NCBI GenBank assembly: GCA_025455535.1
Contig: JALOMM010000168.1
Coordinates: 1 to 6,908 of the forward strand
DNA: 6,908 bases
Source of the DNA: Bacteroidales bacterium
GTDB lineage: Bacteria; Bacteroidota; Bacteroidia; Bacteroidales; VadinHA17
Direction of reading: 5' to 3'
Shown: piece after piece, positions 1 through 6,116 of the stretch
How positions within the stretch are numbered: the stretch's first letter is position 1
How the letters are laid out: every line of letters starts with the position of its first letter
The notes under the pieces: model-generated
The model's input: the letters and a program-made list of their open reading frames with translations, nothing else
Told to the model about the DNA's origin: nothing
Databases searched by the model: none
Program-made: the position numbers and the translations under genes

Positions 1-219
1 CACGGCATGAACGGTGTGCTCGGCGGCATAGGTGAAATCCATCACACCCGACTGAGGCACCATTGACGTGTACCTCGCATTGTCTTCAATCTCTTTTCTT
101 TCTTTATCCGTACCAATGACCAGATCATTCCTGTCAAGAAACCTCGTGTATATAAACAATCCTGCAAGGGCACCGAAAAGTGCAATAAACAATGTAGCAA
201 TCAGTGATTTCGCTTTCAT
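1..219 (-). CDS. HtrA/DegP-family periplasmic serine protease, N-terminal part (runs off left edge)
   Basis: Reading the minus strand from the ATG at 219-217 gives 73 uninterrupted codons to the window edge. Residues 1-25 are a short basic start (MKAKS) followed by a hydrophobic stretch (LIATLFIALFGALAGLFIY), fitting a signal peptide or membrane anchor. A charged linker follows (about residues 29-50), and then DFTYAAEHTVHAV at 61-73. That last motif closely resembles the segment just before the first beta-strands of the trypsin-like domain in Bacteroidota Do/DegQ proteases (DFT.AAE.TVHAV). The His-Asp-Ser triad and PDZ domains would lie outside the window, so activity cannot be judged. Family members degrade or refold damaged envelope proteins. 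The gene is divergent from dapF and shares a 180-bp intergenic region with it. Start choice: this ATG directly precedes the basic and hydrophobic signal sequence. A Bacteroidota-type S1C protease is the likely identity; the paralogue name (degP, degQ) is not decidable here. Confidence 0.8.
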   Translation of the reverse strand, partial: MKAKSLIATLFIALFGALAGLFIYTRFLDRNDLVIGTDKERKEIEDNARYTSMVPQSGVMDFTYAAEHTVHAV

Positions 220-399
220 GGCTCTTATTCTCTTTTAAAGTTTTTCATCTCTTTGTACCGACTACTTCATCAAATTACGTGCCTCCGTAAAAAGATTGGT
301 ATCTTTACAACCCTGAATCATGCAAAATGTTTCACAAATTTTCATTTTTTTAACAGACTCTCTGTTTTATATTGCCGGAATTAACATCAATTTAACGGA
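220..399. promoter_or_regulatory. Divergent intergenic region between the htrA-like gene and dapF
   Basis: This 180-bp A/T-rich stretch separates two divergent genes and must carry promoters for both. It contains two short perfect inverted repeats: AAAGAT-TGGT-ATCTTT at 291-306 and AACAGA-CTC-TCTGTT at 352-366. On the plus strand TATATTGC at 368-375 is a partial match to the Bacteroidota -7 consensus TAnnTTTG, about 25 nt before the dapF start, but no good -33 TTTG lies at the usual distance. I could not place a convincing promoter for the minus-strand gene; TAATTTG at 276-270 comes close but lacks a partner element. No small open frame here looks like a gene. Confidence 0.45.
368..375 (+). 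promoter_or_regulatory. Weak candidate -7 promoter element for the dapF operon
   Basis: TATATTGC matches TAnnTT of the Bacteroidota sigma-A -7 element TAnnTTTG but misses the final TG spacing by one base. It lies 24 nt before the dapF ATG, which would leave a leader of fewer than 20 nt. The matching -33 position holds only a T-run (around 341-350), not TTTG. It is listed because it is the best plus-strand candidate in the region. Confidence 0.22.
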
Positions 400-1179
400 A
401 TGAAAATTCTATTTAACAAATATGAGGGAACGGGTAATGATTTCATTATTGTAAAAAACCCGCCACCTGTTTTGGATCATTCCGGCAGCCAGCTCGTGAG
501 AAGGCTCTGTGATCGCAGGTTCGGCATCGGAGCTGACGGACTGATGATTGTTGAAGAGTGTGAGGGATATGAATTCAGGATGTCCTATTTCAATGCAGAT
601 GGATCACCGGGGAACATGTGCGGCAACGGGGCACGATGCGCGGCTCACTTCGCCATGAAGAACTTTGCCGGATTCCGCGACCTATCCTTCCTGGCAGGCG
701 ACGGCCCCCATACGGCAAAACACCTGGGAGGCGATACCATTGAAGTATCTGTCACCGATGTAACTGAGGTCAGGGAGACTCCCGACGGCATCCTCGCAAA
801 CACCGGAGTGCCCCATCTGGTTGTTTTCACTGATAATAATGAAAATGCCGATATGGTTGCATTCGGCAGACCCCTTCGTTACTCCCCCCACTATGCTCCC
901 GAGGGCGTCAACGTGAACCTGGTAAGTGTCGCTGACGGCAGGCTGATGGTCAGAACCTATGAACGCGGCGTCGAGGATGAGACACTCTCGTGTGGCACAG
1001 GTGTCACTGCGTCTGCCATTGCGGCAGCCATAACAGGAAAAATTGTCACGAATGACATCATGGTCAAAGCAAGGGGAGGAATCCTTTCCGTACGCTTCCG
1101 CCTTGCTGCCGGCGGAGCAACGGATATTCGCCTTACCGGGCCGGCGACTTTTGTATACACCGGAGAAATTGAACTATAA
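400..1179 (+). CDS. dapF: Diaminopimelate epimerase
   Basis: DapF interconverts LL- and meso-2,6-diaminopimelate in the cytoplasm. It is the penultimate step to lysine and the source of the meso-DAP crosslinking residue of peptidoglycan. The enzyme is cofactor-independent and uses two cysteines as acid and base. Both are visible: Cys74 in NMCGNGARC (72-80) and Cys198 in LSCGTG (197-201 region). Other family signatures are GTGNDFI at 10-16, GIGADG at 42-47, YFNADGS at 63-69, NTGVPHL at 134-140 and the YERGVEDETLSCGTG block with Arg189 and Glu194. The length of 259 residues is slightly shorter than E. coli DapF (274) and normal for Bacteroidota. The first ATG is used because the MKILFNKYEGTGNDF opening is the canonical DapF N-terminus. 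It is probably the first gene of the operon; the next gene starts 12 nt after its stop. It appears intact, with no missing catalytic residue. Confidence 0.97.
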   Translation: MKILFNKYEGTGNDFIIVKNPPPVLDHSGSQLVRRLCDRRFGIGADGLMIVEECEGYEFRMSYFNADGSPGNMCGNGARCAAHFAMKNFAGFRDLSFLAGDGPHTAKHLGGDTIEVSVTDVTEVRETPDGILANTGVPHLVVFTDNNENADMVAFGRPLRYSPHYAPEGVNVNLVSVADGRLMVRTYERGVEDETLSCGTGVTASAIAAAITGKIVTNDIMVKARGGILSVRFRLAAGGATDIRLTGPATFVYTGEIEL

Positions 1180-1191
1180 CATCAAACTGAT

Positions 1192-2289
1192 ATGAAAAGC
1201 AAATCTTACAGGATCCTGTTTGTTCTTTTTGCCCTTGCTGCCACCAGTTTTACGCTTGATGCACAACCGGGCAACACGGAGCTGATGAACGCCATCAATG
1301 GTGTAAACCGGCAGTTCGAGGCACTCGATCACCGGCTGGATGTTCTCGAGAAGAACATCGATGATATTCTGTGGTTTGAACGTACCGGTGATATTGCATA
1401 CATAGACAAGATATATATCACCGGCCCTCCCCCTGCCAGGGAGAGCAATCCCACCGGTCAGGGTGCCGGTAATCCTCTTAAATTCTGGAGTTATGTTTTC
1501 ATACCCCGTGATGCGGACCCGTCAAAGAAATACCCTCTGCTGGTTTTCCCCCACGGAGGGGTGCATGCCAGTTTCACAACCTATTACACACACATTATAC
1601 GTGAGATGGTCAGCCAGGGTTATATTGTCATAGCAGCTGACTACAGAGGCTCCACCGGTTACGGCGGCGGCCTCTACCGCAGGATAGACTATGGGGGTCT
1701 TGAGGTGGCGGATGTTGAGGCCAGCCGTCAGTATATGGTTGACAACTATGACATTGTAGACAAGAACCGGGTAGGCATAATAGGATGGAGCCACGGAGGG
1801 CTGATCGGACTCTTCTGCATCTTCGATTATCCTGATGCCTATAAGGCATGCTTTGCAGGAGTGCCCGTAAGCGATGTGATAGCACGCATGGGGTACAAGG
1901 ATGACGATTACCGTGATCTTTTCTCTGCCGATTACCATATCGGTAAAAGTGCCGATCAGAACGTTGAAGAATACCGTAAGCGGTCGCCCGCCTGGCAGGT
2001 TGACCGTTACAGGAACACGCCGCTGCTTATCCACACGAACACCAACGACGAGGATGTAAATGTGCTTGAGGTAGAGCACCTCATCAAGTCGCTCAAGGCG
2101 GCCGGGAAAGAGAATTTCCAGTACAAGATCTTTGAAGAGATGCCCGGCGGACACTCTTTTGACAGAATGGACTACAAAGAGGCCAGGCGCATAAGGCTGG
2201 ATATATACAACTTCCTTAACGGTCAGCTCACTCCTCCTCGACCGTTCAAGACTATTCGTGATCTGGAAAAAGCAGCCTACAGGTTCTGA
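1192..2289 (+). CDS. Secreted S9-type (prolyl oligopeptidase-like) alpha/beta hydrolase
   Basis: Residues 1-25 form a signal peptide (basic MKSKSYR, hydrophobic ILFVLFALAATSF, likely cleavage after LDAQ), so the product is exported. Residues 29-62 are charged and heptad-like (LMNAINGVNRQFEALDHRLD...), suggesting a short coiled coil. An alpha/beta hydrolase domain follows: oxyanion-region HGG at 121-123, the S9-typical DYRGSTGYGG at 150-159, nucleophile Ser200 in GWSHGG (199-203), an acid in the NTNDEDV segment (Asp286 or Asp288, 283-289) and His321 in PGGHSF. The full triad is therefore present. The layout matches the C-terminal catalytic domain of S9 peptidases without the beta-propeller that normally limits substrate size. 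Substrate is unknown; a peptidase or an esterase are both possible. It lies 12 nt after dapF and its TGA overlaps the rlmN ATG by one base (TGATG), indicating translational coupling. The hydrolase fold is certain; the specific function is not. Confidence 0.88.
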   Translation: MKSKSYRILFVLFALAATSFTLDAQPGNTELMNAINGVNRQFEALDHRLDVLEKNIDDILWFERTGDIAYIDKIYITGPPPARESNPTGQGAGNPLKFWSYVFIPRDADPSKKYPLLVFPHGGVHASFTTYYTHIIREMVSQGYIVIAADYRGSTGYGGGLYRRIDYGGLEVADVEASRQYMVDNYDIVDKNRVGIIGWSHGGLIGLFCIFDYPDAYKACFAGVPVSDVIARMGYKDDDYRDLFSADYHIGKSADQNVEEYRKRSPAWQVDRYRNTPLLIHTNTNDEDVNVLEVEHLIKSLKAAGKENFQYKIFEEMPGGHSFDRMDYKEARRIRLDIYNFLNGQLTPPRPFKTIRDLEKAAYRF

Positions 2290-3317
2290 TGGAGAGGGAG
2301 AAACTGTATGGCAAGACCCTGGCAGAGCTTGGTGAGGTGACTGCCGCGGCCGGTCTTCCTTCTTATACCGCGAGGCAGATTGCTGCATGGCTTTATAAAA
2401 AGGGGGCCTCATCTACAGACGAGATGACGGATCTCTCACTGAAGGCCCGCAGCCTGCTTGCTGAGCGTTATGAGACAGGTGCGACACATCCCTCATCAGA
2501 GGTGGCAGGTGGTGACGGCACGAAGAAGTACCTGTTCAGGGTCCTCGGCAACAGGTTTATTGAGGCAGCTTATATACCTGACCGCGAGCGGGCTACCATA
2601 TGCCTGTCGGTACAGTCAGGGTGCCGCATGGGATGCCGTTTCTGCATGACGGCACGACAGGGTTTTCAGGGCAATCTCACATCAGGAGAGATACTTAACC
2701 AGTTCAGGAGCATCCCTGAACACCCGTCACTGACAAATATTGTCTACATGGGAATGGGTGAGCCTCTTGATAACCTGGCAGAAGTACTGAAGAGCCTCAC
2801 GATACTTACAGAACCGTGGGGTTACGGATGGAGTCCTACCCGCATCACGGTAAGCACAGTGGGTGTCACAGACCGGATTAAGGAGTATCTTGAGTCGACG
2901 AGGTGCCACCTGGCTGTCAGCCTTCACAGTCCCTTCGACACTGAGCGGCAGGCATTGATGCCTGTCCAGAAGGCACACCCGGTGAAGGAGGTCCTTGACA
3001 TAATAAGAGCCTTTGAAATGGGAAGGCAGAGAAGAGTCTCCTTTGAGTATATTGTCTTCAAGGGTCTCAATGACACCCCCGCACATGTCAGGGAACTGGC
3101 CAGGATACTTAACGGCATCCGCTGCCGTATCAACCTGATACGGTTTCATGCCATCCCCGGATCAGAATATGTCAGCCCTGCTCTGAAGGAGATGGAGCGG
3201 TTCCGTGACAGCCTCAACGCAAAAGGGATTGTAGCAACCATTCGTGCCAGCCGCGGCGAAGACATCAGTGCGGCATGCGGTCTTCTGTCAACACTTGAAC
3301 AAAACAAAAACCAATGA
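2289..3317 (+). CDS. rlmN: Dual-specificity RNA methyltransferase RlmN (23S rRNA A2503 C2-methyltransferase)
   Basis: RlmN is a cytoplasmic radical-SAM enzyme that methylates C2 of adenosine 2503 in 23S rRNA, and of A37 in some tRNAs, through a methylated-cysteine intermediate. The iron-sulfur motif CxxxCxxC is Cys112-Cys116-Cys119 in SGCRMGCRFCMTARQG. The two mechanistic cysteines are also present: Cys330 in RGEDISAACG, the position of the methyl-carrying Cys355 of E. coli RlmN, and Cys105 in RATICLS, seven residues before the cluster motif as in E. coli Cys118. GMGEPL at 155-160 is the SAM-binding GGE-like motif. Length 342 is usual for Bacteroidota. The related resistance enzyme Cfr methylates C8; the long N-terminal region and the DIRAFEMGRQRRVSFEYI-type block favour housekeeping RlmN, though these folds are close. 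The start overlaps the upstream stop by 1 nt and the end overlaps the dacB start by 4 nt (ATGA), so it sits inside a coupled operon. Confidence 0.94.
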   Translation: MEREKLYGKTLAELGEVTAAAGLPSYTARQIAAWLYKKGASSTDEMTDLSLKARSLLAERYETGATHPSSEVAGGDGTKKYLFRVLGNRFIEAAYIPDRERATICLSVQSGCRMGCRFCMTARQGFQGNLTSGEILNQFRSIPEHPSLTNIVYMGMGEPLDNLAEVLKSLTILTEPWGYGWSPTRITVSTVGVTDRIKEYLESTRCHLAVSLHSPFDTERQALMPVQKAHPVKEVLDIIRAFEMGRQRRVSFEYIVFKGLNDTPAHVRELARILNGIRCRINLIRFHAIPGSEYVSPALKEMERFRDSLNAKGIVATIRASRGEDISAACGLLSTLEQNKNQ

Positions 3318-4468
3318 ATAAAAAGTCTCTGGCACTCTCTGCCCTTCTGGGCCTGTCCGTCTCTCTTTCATACAGTCAGGAGGCAGCACTAGAGGCTGCA
3401 CTGGCTGACACTGCCCTGACAGGTACATCATGGTCAATATGCATCGCCGATGCAATGACGGGGGAGACGGTTTTCGGATATGACGCGGAGCGAAACCTTG
3501 CTCCGGCATCAGTTACAAAACTGTATCCTACGGCAACGGCCCTTTCACTTCTGGGCAGTGACTTCTCCTTTAAGACTGAACTGCTGATGTCAGGCGAACT
3601 GAACAAGCGCAAGGGTATACTGGAGGGAGACATTATCATCAGAGGAGGAGGTGACCCCTGCCTTGCCTCACCCTATTTCTCTGATCATTACGGAAACGTC
3701 ATAGAGACATGGGTCGCTGCCGTCAGGGAAGCGGGGGTGCTGCATGTCAAAGGAAGGGTGGCAGCATCGGAATCAATCTATGATTTTGATCCTGTGCCGG
3801 GTGGCTGGTCATGGGATGACCTCGGTAATTATTACGGCGCCGGAGTGTATGACATAAACTTCAACGATAACACCTACAAGATTTATGTGACGGGCTACAG
3901 TGAAGGTGCCGCGGCGTCAATAGATTCAGTCAGCGAACTGGGGAGGGAGATGCATATCATTAATTACCTGACGTCGTCCGGCACCTCCGACAGGGGTTAT
4001 GTCTACAACGCACCATATTCATATGATGCATGGATTGCCGGCAGCGTACCTGCGGACCGCAGCATTATCCTTAAGGCCTCCATGCCCGATCCTCCGGGTA
4101 TACTGGTGAGACATCTGACTGAAAAACTCCGGGAAGCCGGAATTAAGGTCGACGGCATGTCCTCAGATGAAAGGATTGATACCAGGGGAATGGATATCAC
4201 CCCTGTGGCCGTCACTGTCTCCCCTCCGCTCAGTGAGATAATTAAAGTCACAAACCACGAAAGCGTAAACCTGTATGCTGATCAGTTGAGGAAGCACCTT
4301 GGCTACTACATTTTGGGTTCAGGTTCATTCAGCGCCGGGACTGAAGTCATAAAGCTCTTTCTCAGTTCTGCAGGATGTGAGCCTGACCGTGCACTGATGC
4401 TTGACGGTTCCGGACTGTCGCCGAACAATGGCATCAGCGCCAGGCTTCGGTTCCGGACTGTCGCCTAA
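3314..4468 (+). CDS. dacB: PBP4-type D-alanyl-D-alanine carboxypeptidase/endopeptidase, N-terminal fragment cut by frameshift
   Basis: This is the front 384 codons of a peptidase family S13 penicillin-binding protein, a periplasmic enzyme that removes terminal D-Ala from, or cuts crosslinks in, peptidoglycan. Residues 1-21 are a signal peptide (MNKKSLALSALLGLSVSLSYS). The nucleophile motif SxxK is Ser66-Lys69 in PASVTKLYPT, followed by the PBP4 GGGDPCL segment at 111-117. SxN is Ser317-Asn319 in NHESVNLYADQL, and the conserved LDGSGLSPNNGIS follows at 363-375. After Leu378 the frame is lost: a second tandem copy of a 43-bp segment begins at 4448, adding six alien residues (RFRTVA) before TAA at 4466-4468. 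The KTG motif is left in another frame downstream. Deleting one copy gives a continuous 477-residue protein spanning 3314-4790, the same length as E. coli PBP4. As written, the product lacks a complete active site. Its ATG overlaps the rlmN stop by 4 nt. Confidence 0.9.
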   Translation: MNKKSLALSALLGLSVSLSYSQEAALEAALADTALTGTSWSICIADAMTGETVFGYDAERNLAPASVTKLYPTATALSLLGSDFSFKTELLMSGELNKRKGILEGDIIIRGGGDPCLASPYFSDHYGNVIETWVAAVREAGVLHVKGRVAASESIYDFDPVPGGWSWDDLGNYYGAGVYDINFNDNTYKIYVTGYSEGAAASIDSVSELGREMHIINYLTSSGTSDRGYVYNAPYSYDAWIAGSVPADRSIILKASMPDPPGILVRHLTEKLREAGIKVDGMSSDERIDTRGMDITPVAVTVSPPLSEIIKVTNHESVNLYADQLRKHLGYYILGSGSFSAGTEVIKLFLSSAGCEPDRALMLDGSGLSPNNGISARLRFRTVA

Positions 4469-4790
4469 CAATGGCATCAGCGCCAGGCTTACGGCAGGTC
4501 TGCTGGTTTACATGTACAACAGCAAGGACTCGTCAGTTTTTCTCTCGTCGCTGCCGGCTGCCGGCGAATCAGGCACAATGAAGAACTATTTCCGGAGTGA
4601 TGTGTTTAAGGGAAGAGTTGTGGCAAAGACCGGATCAATATCCGGAGTAAGGGCATTTGGCGGGTATGTCACAACCCGGAGCGGAAAGACCATGGCTTTC
4701 ACAATGATTGCCAACGGGTTCACGGTACCCTGGAGACAGGTTACTGACAGGATGGAGAAGATCATCGAAGAGCTGATAATAACCCACTGA
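4401..4790 (+). pseudogene. dacB: C-terminal fragment of the same PBP4-type dacB gene, out of frame with the front part
   Basis: From copy 2 of the 43-bp repeat (4449 onward) this frame reads GSGLSPNNGISARL again and continues as the normal end of an S13 carboxypeptidase: KTG in VVAKTGSISGVRAFGGYV, the third active-site motif (Lys424-Gly426 of the repaired 477-residue protein), then GKTMAFTMIANGF and a terminal helix, ending in TGA at 4788-4790. The open frame extends upstream to a TTG at 4401, but its first 16 codons are copy 1 read in the wrong frame and resemble nothing. Possible starts (TTG 4401, ATG 4428, ATG 4512) are not natural gene starts, and none gives a signal peptide. It should not make an exported functional protein by itself. 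It belongs with the fragment at 3314-4468 as one disrupted gene. Confidence 0.88.
4405..4490 (+). repeat. 43-bp direct tandem duplication (4405-4447 and 4448-4490) inside dacB
   Basis: The two 43-bp copies abut with no spacer and match at 42 of 43 positions. The only difference is G at 4423 versus T at 4466. The flanking base before each copy already differs (A 4404, T 4447), so the repeat boundary is sharp. The unit encodes the conserved DGSGLSPNNGISARL stretch between the SxN and KTG motifs. Because 43 = 14 codons + 1, the extra copy shifts the frame, and the T at 4466 makes the TAA that ends the first fragment. In the native reading frame the difference is CCG versus CCT, both proline. Confidence 0.97.
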
Positions 4791-4810
4791 TTCCTGGCTC
4801 AGGTTTATCA

Positions 4811-4847
4811 GATGAGGGTACGGCCTGCCTCCGGGGTCATCCCTTTT
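4811..4847 (+). terminator. Weak hairpin plus T-run after dacB
   Basis: GATGA (4811-4815) can pair with TCATC (4837-4841), enclosing an inner CGG/CCG stem (4821-4823 with 4831-4833), and TTTT follows at 4844-4847 in a T/A-rich tail. The middle of the stem is unpaired (GGGTA against GGG), so it is a poor hairpin. Its place, just after the end of the dacB frame and before the next promoter, makes a terminator role plausible. Confidence 0.3.
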
Positions 4848-4881
4848 AATATTCTTTAACATAAAGGGGGGAATAAACAGC

Positions 4882-4889
4882 TAATTTTG
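4882..4889 (+). promoter_or_regulatory. Bacteroidota-type -7 promoter element for the efflux operon
   Basis: TAATTTTG is an exact match to the Bacteroidota sigma-A -7 consensus TAnnTTTG, 41 nt before the adaptor ATG at 4931, leaving a leader of about 35 nt. A matching -33 TTTG at 19-21 nt spacing is not present; the nearest is TTTAAC at 4855-4860. A run of six G (4866-4871) sits in the spacer. The 140-bp gap and the terminator-like hairpin before it support a separate transcription start for the efflux genes. No clear operator palindrome was seen. Confidence 0.5.
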
Positions 4890-4930
4890 CAGGTCAGTAT
4901 TTTCAGGTAAAAAGCAGATCATAATAGAGA

Positions 4931-6073
4931 ATGAAAAAAGGTTCTAAAATAGCATTGTGGATAAGCATCCCACTCGTCCTTGCAGTCGGTTTCGCAGGTC
5001 CGAGACTGGGTCTTTTCGGGAATGGCAAGGTAACTGAAGAAAAGGGTGCTGCCACAGCAGGGGCACCTGCCACGGCGCAGGCATCACAGGCGGCAGCTCC
5101 GGGACAGGGTCAGAGAGGGCCTCAGGGAGGGGCTGTGCTTCCTGTCTCCGGACAGATAGCAAAACCGTCATATCTTTCAAACGGCATAAGGTCAGCCGGC
5201 TCACTGCTGGCCAATGAGGAGGTTGACATTGTAAGCAAGGTGTCCGGAAAGGTGACGGGGGTCTTCTTCAGGGAGGGCTCTGTGGTAAGGAAGGGAGACA
5301 TGATGGTCAAGATTTATGACGAGGACCTGCAGGCACAACTCCGCCGTTCACAGATACAGGAGAAGATGCTCTCGGAAAAACTTGAGCGTCAGAGGGTACT
5401 GCTCTCAAAGGATGCCGTGAGCCGCGAGTCTTTCGACCAGCTGCAGACTGACTATAACGTTATTCTTGCCGATATCAACCTCCTGAAGGTTCGTATTGCT
5501 GAGACTGAGGTAAGAGCTCCTTTTGACGGAATTATCGGCTTCCGCTATGTGAGCGAAGGGACATACGTTCAGCCGTCAGTGAAGATCGCTCACCTGACTG
5601 ACAACTCACAGCTTAAGCTTGAGTTCGGCATCGCGGAAAAATACATCTCCCAGCCACTGACGAACAAAAAGGTATCTTTTACGGTTCCGGGCTATAAGGA
5701 TGAGTTCTTTGCCCAGGTATATGCCATCGACTACAGGGTTGATGAAGCTACCCGCACCATCGGTGTCAGGGCCCGTACCGACAACAGGGACGGACGGCTC
5801 GTTCCCGGCATGTTCGCTGAGATAACCCTGATAACAGACGAGAGGGAGAACGCAATCCTGGTGCCGACAGAAGCTGTTGTGCCTGACATGAATGAGAAAA
5901 GGGTCTGGGTACTGAGGGGAGGCAAGGCTGTACTGACCCCTGTCACATCAGGCAACCGCACACAGAACATGATCGAAATACTATCGGGCATTTCTGTTGG
6001 TGACACGGTAATAACAAGCGGGCTGATGCAACTGAGGCCCAATATGGCAGTAAGGGTAAATATCGCAGACTGA
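4931..6073 (+). CDS. RND efflux periplasmic adaptor (membrane fusion protein)
   Basis: This is the adaptor that links an inner-membrane RND pump to an outer-membrane TolC-type channel. Residues 7-29 (IALWISIPLVLAVGFAGPRLGLF) are an N-terminal membrane anchor or uncleaved signal; no lipobox cysteine is present. Residues 38-68 are a low-complexity Ala/Gln/Gly/Pro linker. The barrel-sandwich (lipoyl-like) halves are at about 96-130 (VDIVSKVSGKVTGVFFREGSVVRKGDMMVKI) and 190-225 (ETEVRAPFDGIIGFRYVSEGTYV). They flank a short alpha-helical hairpin, about 131-189, rich in charged heptads. A beta-barrel domain follows (about 226-303, with VDEATRTIGVRA at 270-281 and LVPGMFAEI at 290-298) and a membrane-proximal domain with VPTEAVV at 311-317. 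All domains of the HlyD/AcrA family are present in order and 380 residues is normal. The permease gene starts 43 nt downstream, so the two form an operon. Substrates cannot be read from the sequence. Confidence 0.93.
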   Translation: MKKGSKIALWISIPLVLAVGFAGPRLGLFGNGKVTEEKGAATAGAPATAQASQAAAPGQGQRGPQGGAVLPVSGQIAKPSYLSNGIRSAGSLLANEEVDIVSKVSGKVTGVFFREGSVVRKGDMMVKIYDEDLQAQLRRSQIQEKMLSEKLERQRVLLSKDAVSRESFDQLQTDYNVILADINLLKVRIAETEVRAPFDGIIGFRYVSEGTYVQPSVKIAHLTDNSQLKLEFGIAEKYISQPLTNKKVSFTVPGYKDEFFAQVYAIDYRVDEATRTIGVRARTDNRDGRLVPGMFAEITLITDERENAILVPTEAVVPDMNEKRVWVLRGGKAVLTPVTSGNRTQNMIEILSGISVGDTVITSGLMQLRPNMAVRVNIAD

Positions 6074-6116
6074 AAGTCCCTTACCTGAAAACCATTACTA
6101 CAATAACAAACTGAAA

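Noticed and set aside
1522..2412. Long minus-strand open frame (296 codons) opposite the S9-type hydrolase and the start of rlmN
   Set aside because: It lies antisense to two genes with clear catalytic motifs, its translation shows no recognisable domain, and a stop-poor antisense frame is expected in coding DNA of this composition.
2727..3149. Minus-strand open frame (140 codons) inside rlmN
   Set aside because: Opposite a fully supported RlmN with all mechanistic cysteines; no start signal or recognisable product.
4440..4470. Programmed ribosomal frameshift joining the two dacB fragments
   Set aside because: No slippery heptamer or frameshift-stimulating stem is evident near the TAA at 4466-4468, and the exact 43-bp duplication already explains the frame break. 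Joining the frames would also leave the motif duplicated.
4401..4790. The downstream dacB fragment as an independent small gene
   Set aside because: It begins with copy 1 of the repeat read out of frame, has no signal peptide and holds only the KTG-containing tail of an S13 enzyme.
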